From Clostridiales bacterium (lineage in GTDB: Bacteria > Bacillota > Clostridia > Saccharofermentanales > Saccharofermentanaceae), in contig JAGAFH010000024.1 in the NCBI GenBank assembly GCA_017612755.1, positions 1 through 5,572 on the forward strand: 5,572 nt of DNA. The letters are read 5' to 3'. The notes beneath the pieces were generated by a model. It was given only the letters and a program-made list of their open reading frames with translations. It was not told where the DNA came from and did not search any database. The position numbers and the translations under genes were made by a program. Position 1 is the first letter of the stretch; every line of letters starts with the position of its first letter. This document shows positions 5,524-5,572 of the stretch, piece by piece.

Positions 5524-5572
5524 ATGATAAGAAAAGTATTGGCAGTGATCTTTGCAGTTATTTCGCTGATCA
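5524..5572 (+). CDS. Start of a probable exported protein (3' end outside window)
   Basis: Only 16 codons are visible, reading MIRKVLAVIFAVISLI. Two basic residues followed by an unbroken hydrophobic run are typical of the n- and h-regions of a signal peptide, or of a first membrane helix. GAGGGG at 5508-5513 (10 bases upstream) or GGAAAG at 5518-5523 could serve as ribosome binding site; the second is very close. The frame is open to the window edge. It is divergent from the cyclase gene and shares its upstream region, which may mean joint control. The family cannot be determined. Confidence 0.6.
   Translation, partial: MIRKVLAVIFAVISLI

Noticed and set aside
1..5572. A defence system, CRISPR array, phage or transposon module
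   Set aside because: No repeats with spacers, transposase, integrase, reverse transcriptase, nuclease or toxin-antitoxin signature was found; the cyclase is a HAMP receptor rather than a CBASS-type nucleotidyltransferase.

Overview
The window looks like a chromosomal segment from a Firmicute, most likely a Clostridia member of the Lachnospiraceae or a related rumen or gut lineage. This rests on the moderate GC content (about 30-50% by gene), Shine-Dalgarno and extended -10 signals of Gram-positive style, and protein types (a CSICTGEQ-type small domain, an MBL-fold hydrolase, a multi-sensor class III cyclase) that are familiar from that group. The genus cannot be set from the sequence. No tRNA, rRNA, CRISPR array, insertion sequence or phage gene was seen.

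Left part, plus strand (1-1926): the 3' end of an alpha/beta hydrolase with its Ser-Asp-His triad; a perfect extended -10 element overlapping its stop codon; a small two-helix membrane protein with a cytoplasmic CSICTGEQ-type domain; an MBL-fold metallo-hydrolase starting one base after it; and, overlapping the MBL stop by ATGA, the first ~24 codons of a flavodoxin-fold NAD(P)H oxidoreductase whose body is missing. The last three reading frames appear to form one translationally coupled operon whose third gene has decayed.

Middle (1948-2522): a monocistronic polytopic membrane protein of unknown function with an extended -10 only 7 bases before its ATG, followed by a hairpin terminator that separates it from the convergent gene on the minus strand.

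Right part (2516-5350, minus strand): one large gene for a 944-residue receptor-type class III adenylate cyclase. Its order is: membrane helix, extracytoplasmic beta-propeller-like domain, helical hairpin through the membrane, second extracytoplasmic (Cache-like) domain, membrane helix, HAMP, class III cyclase with a complete active site, and a TPR-like tail. The lysine/threonine pair in the purine-selecting positions points to a class IIIb adenylate cyclase.

The 173-base divergent intergenic region (5351-5523) carries the cyclase promoter and six copies of a TATAC/GTATA pentamer, partly at one-helical-turn spacing, before a new plus-strand gene that begins with a signal-peptide-like sequence at 5524 and runs off the window.

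The most interesting items are the dual-sensor cyclase, the near-leaderless arrangement of two promoters, the pentamer cluster in the divergent control region, and the gutted oxidoreductase that keeps an intact ribosome binding site. No clearly new multi-gene system is evident.
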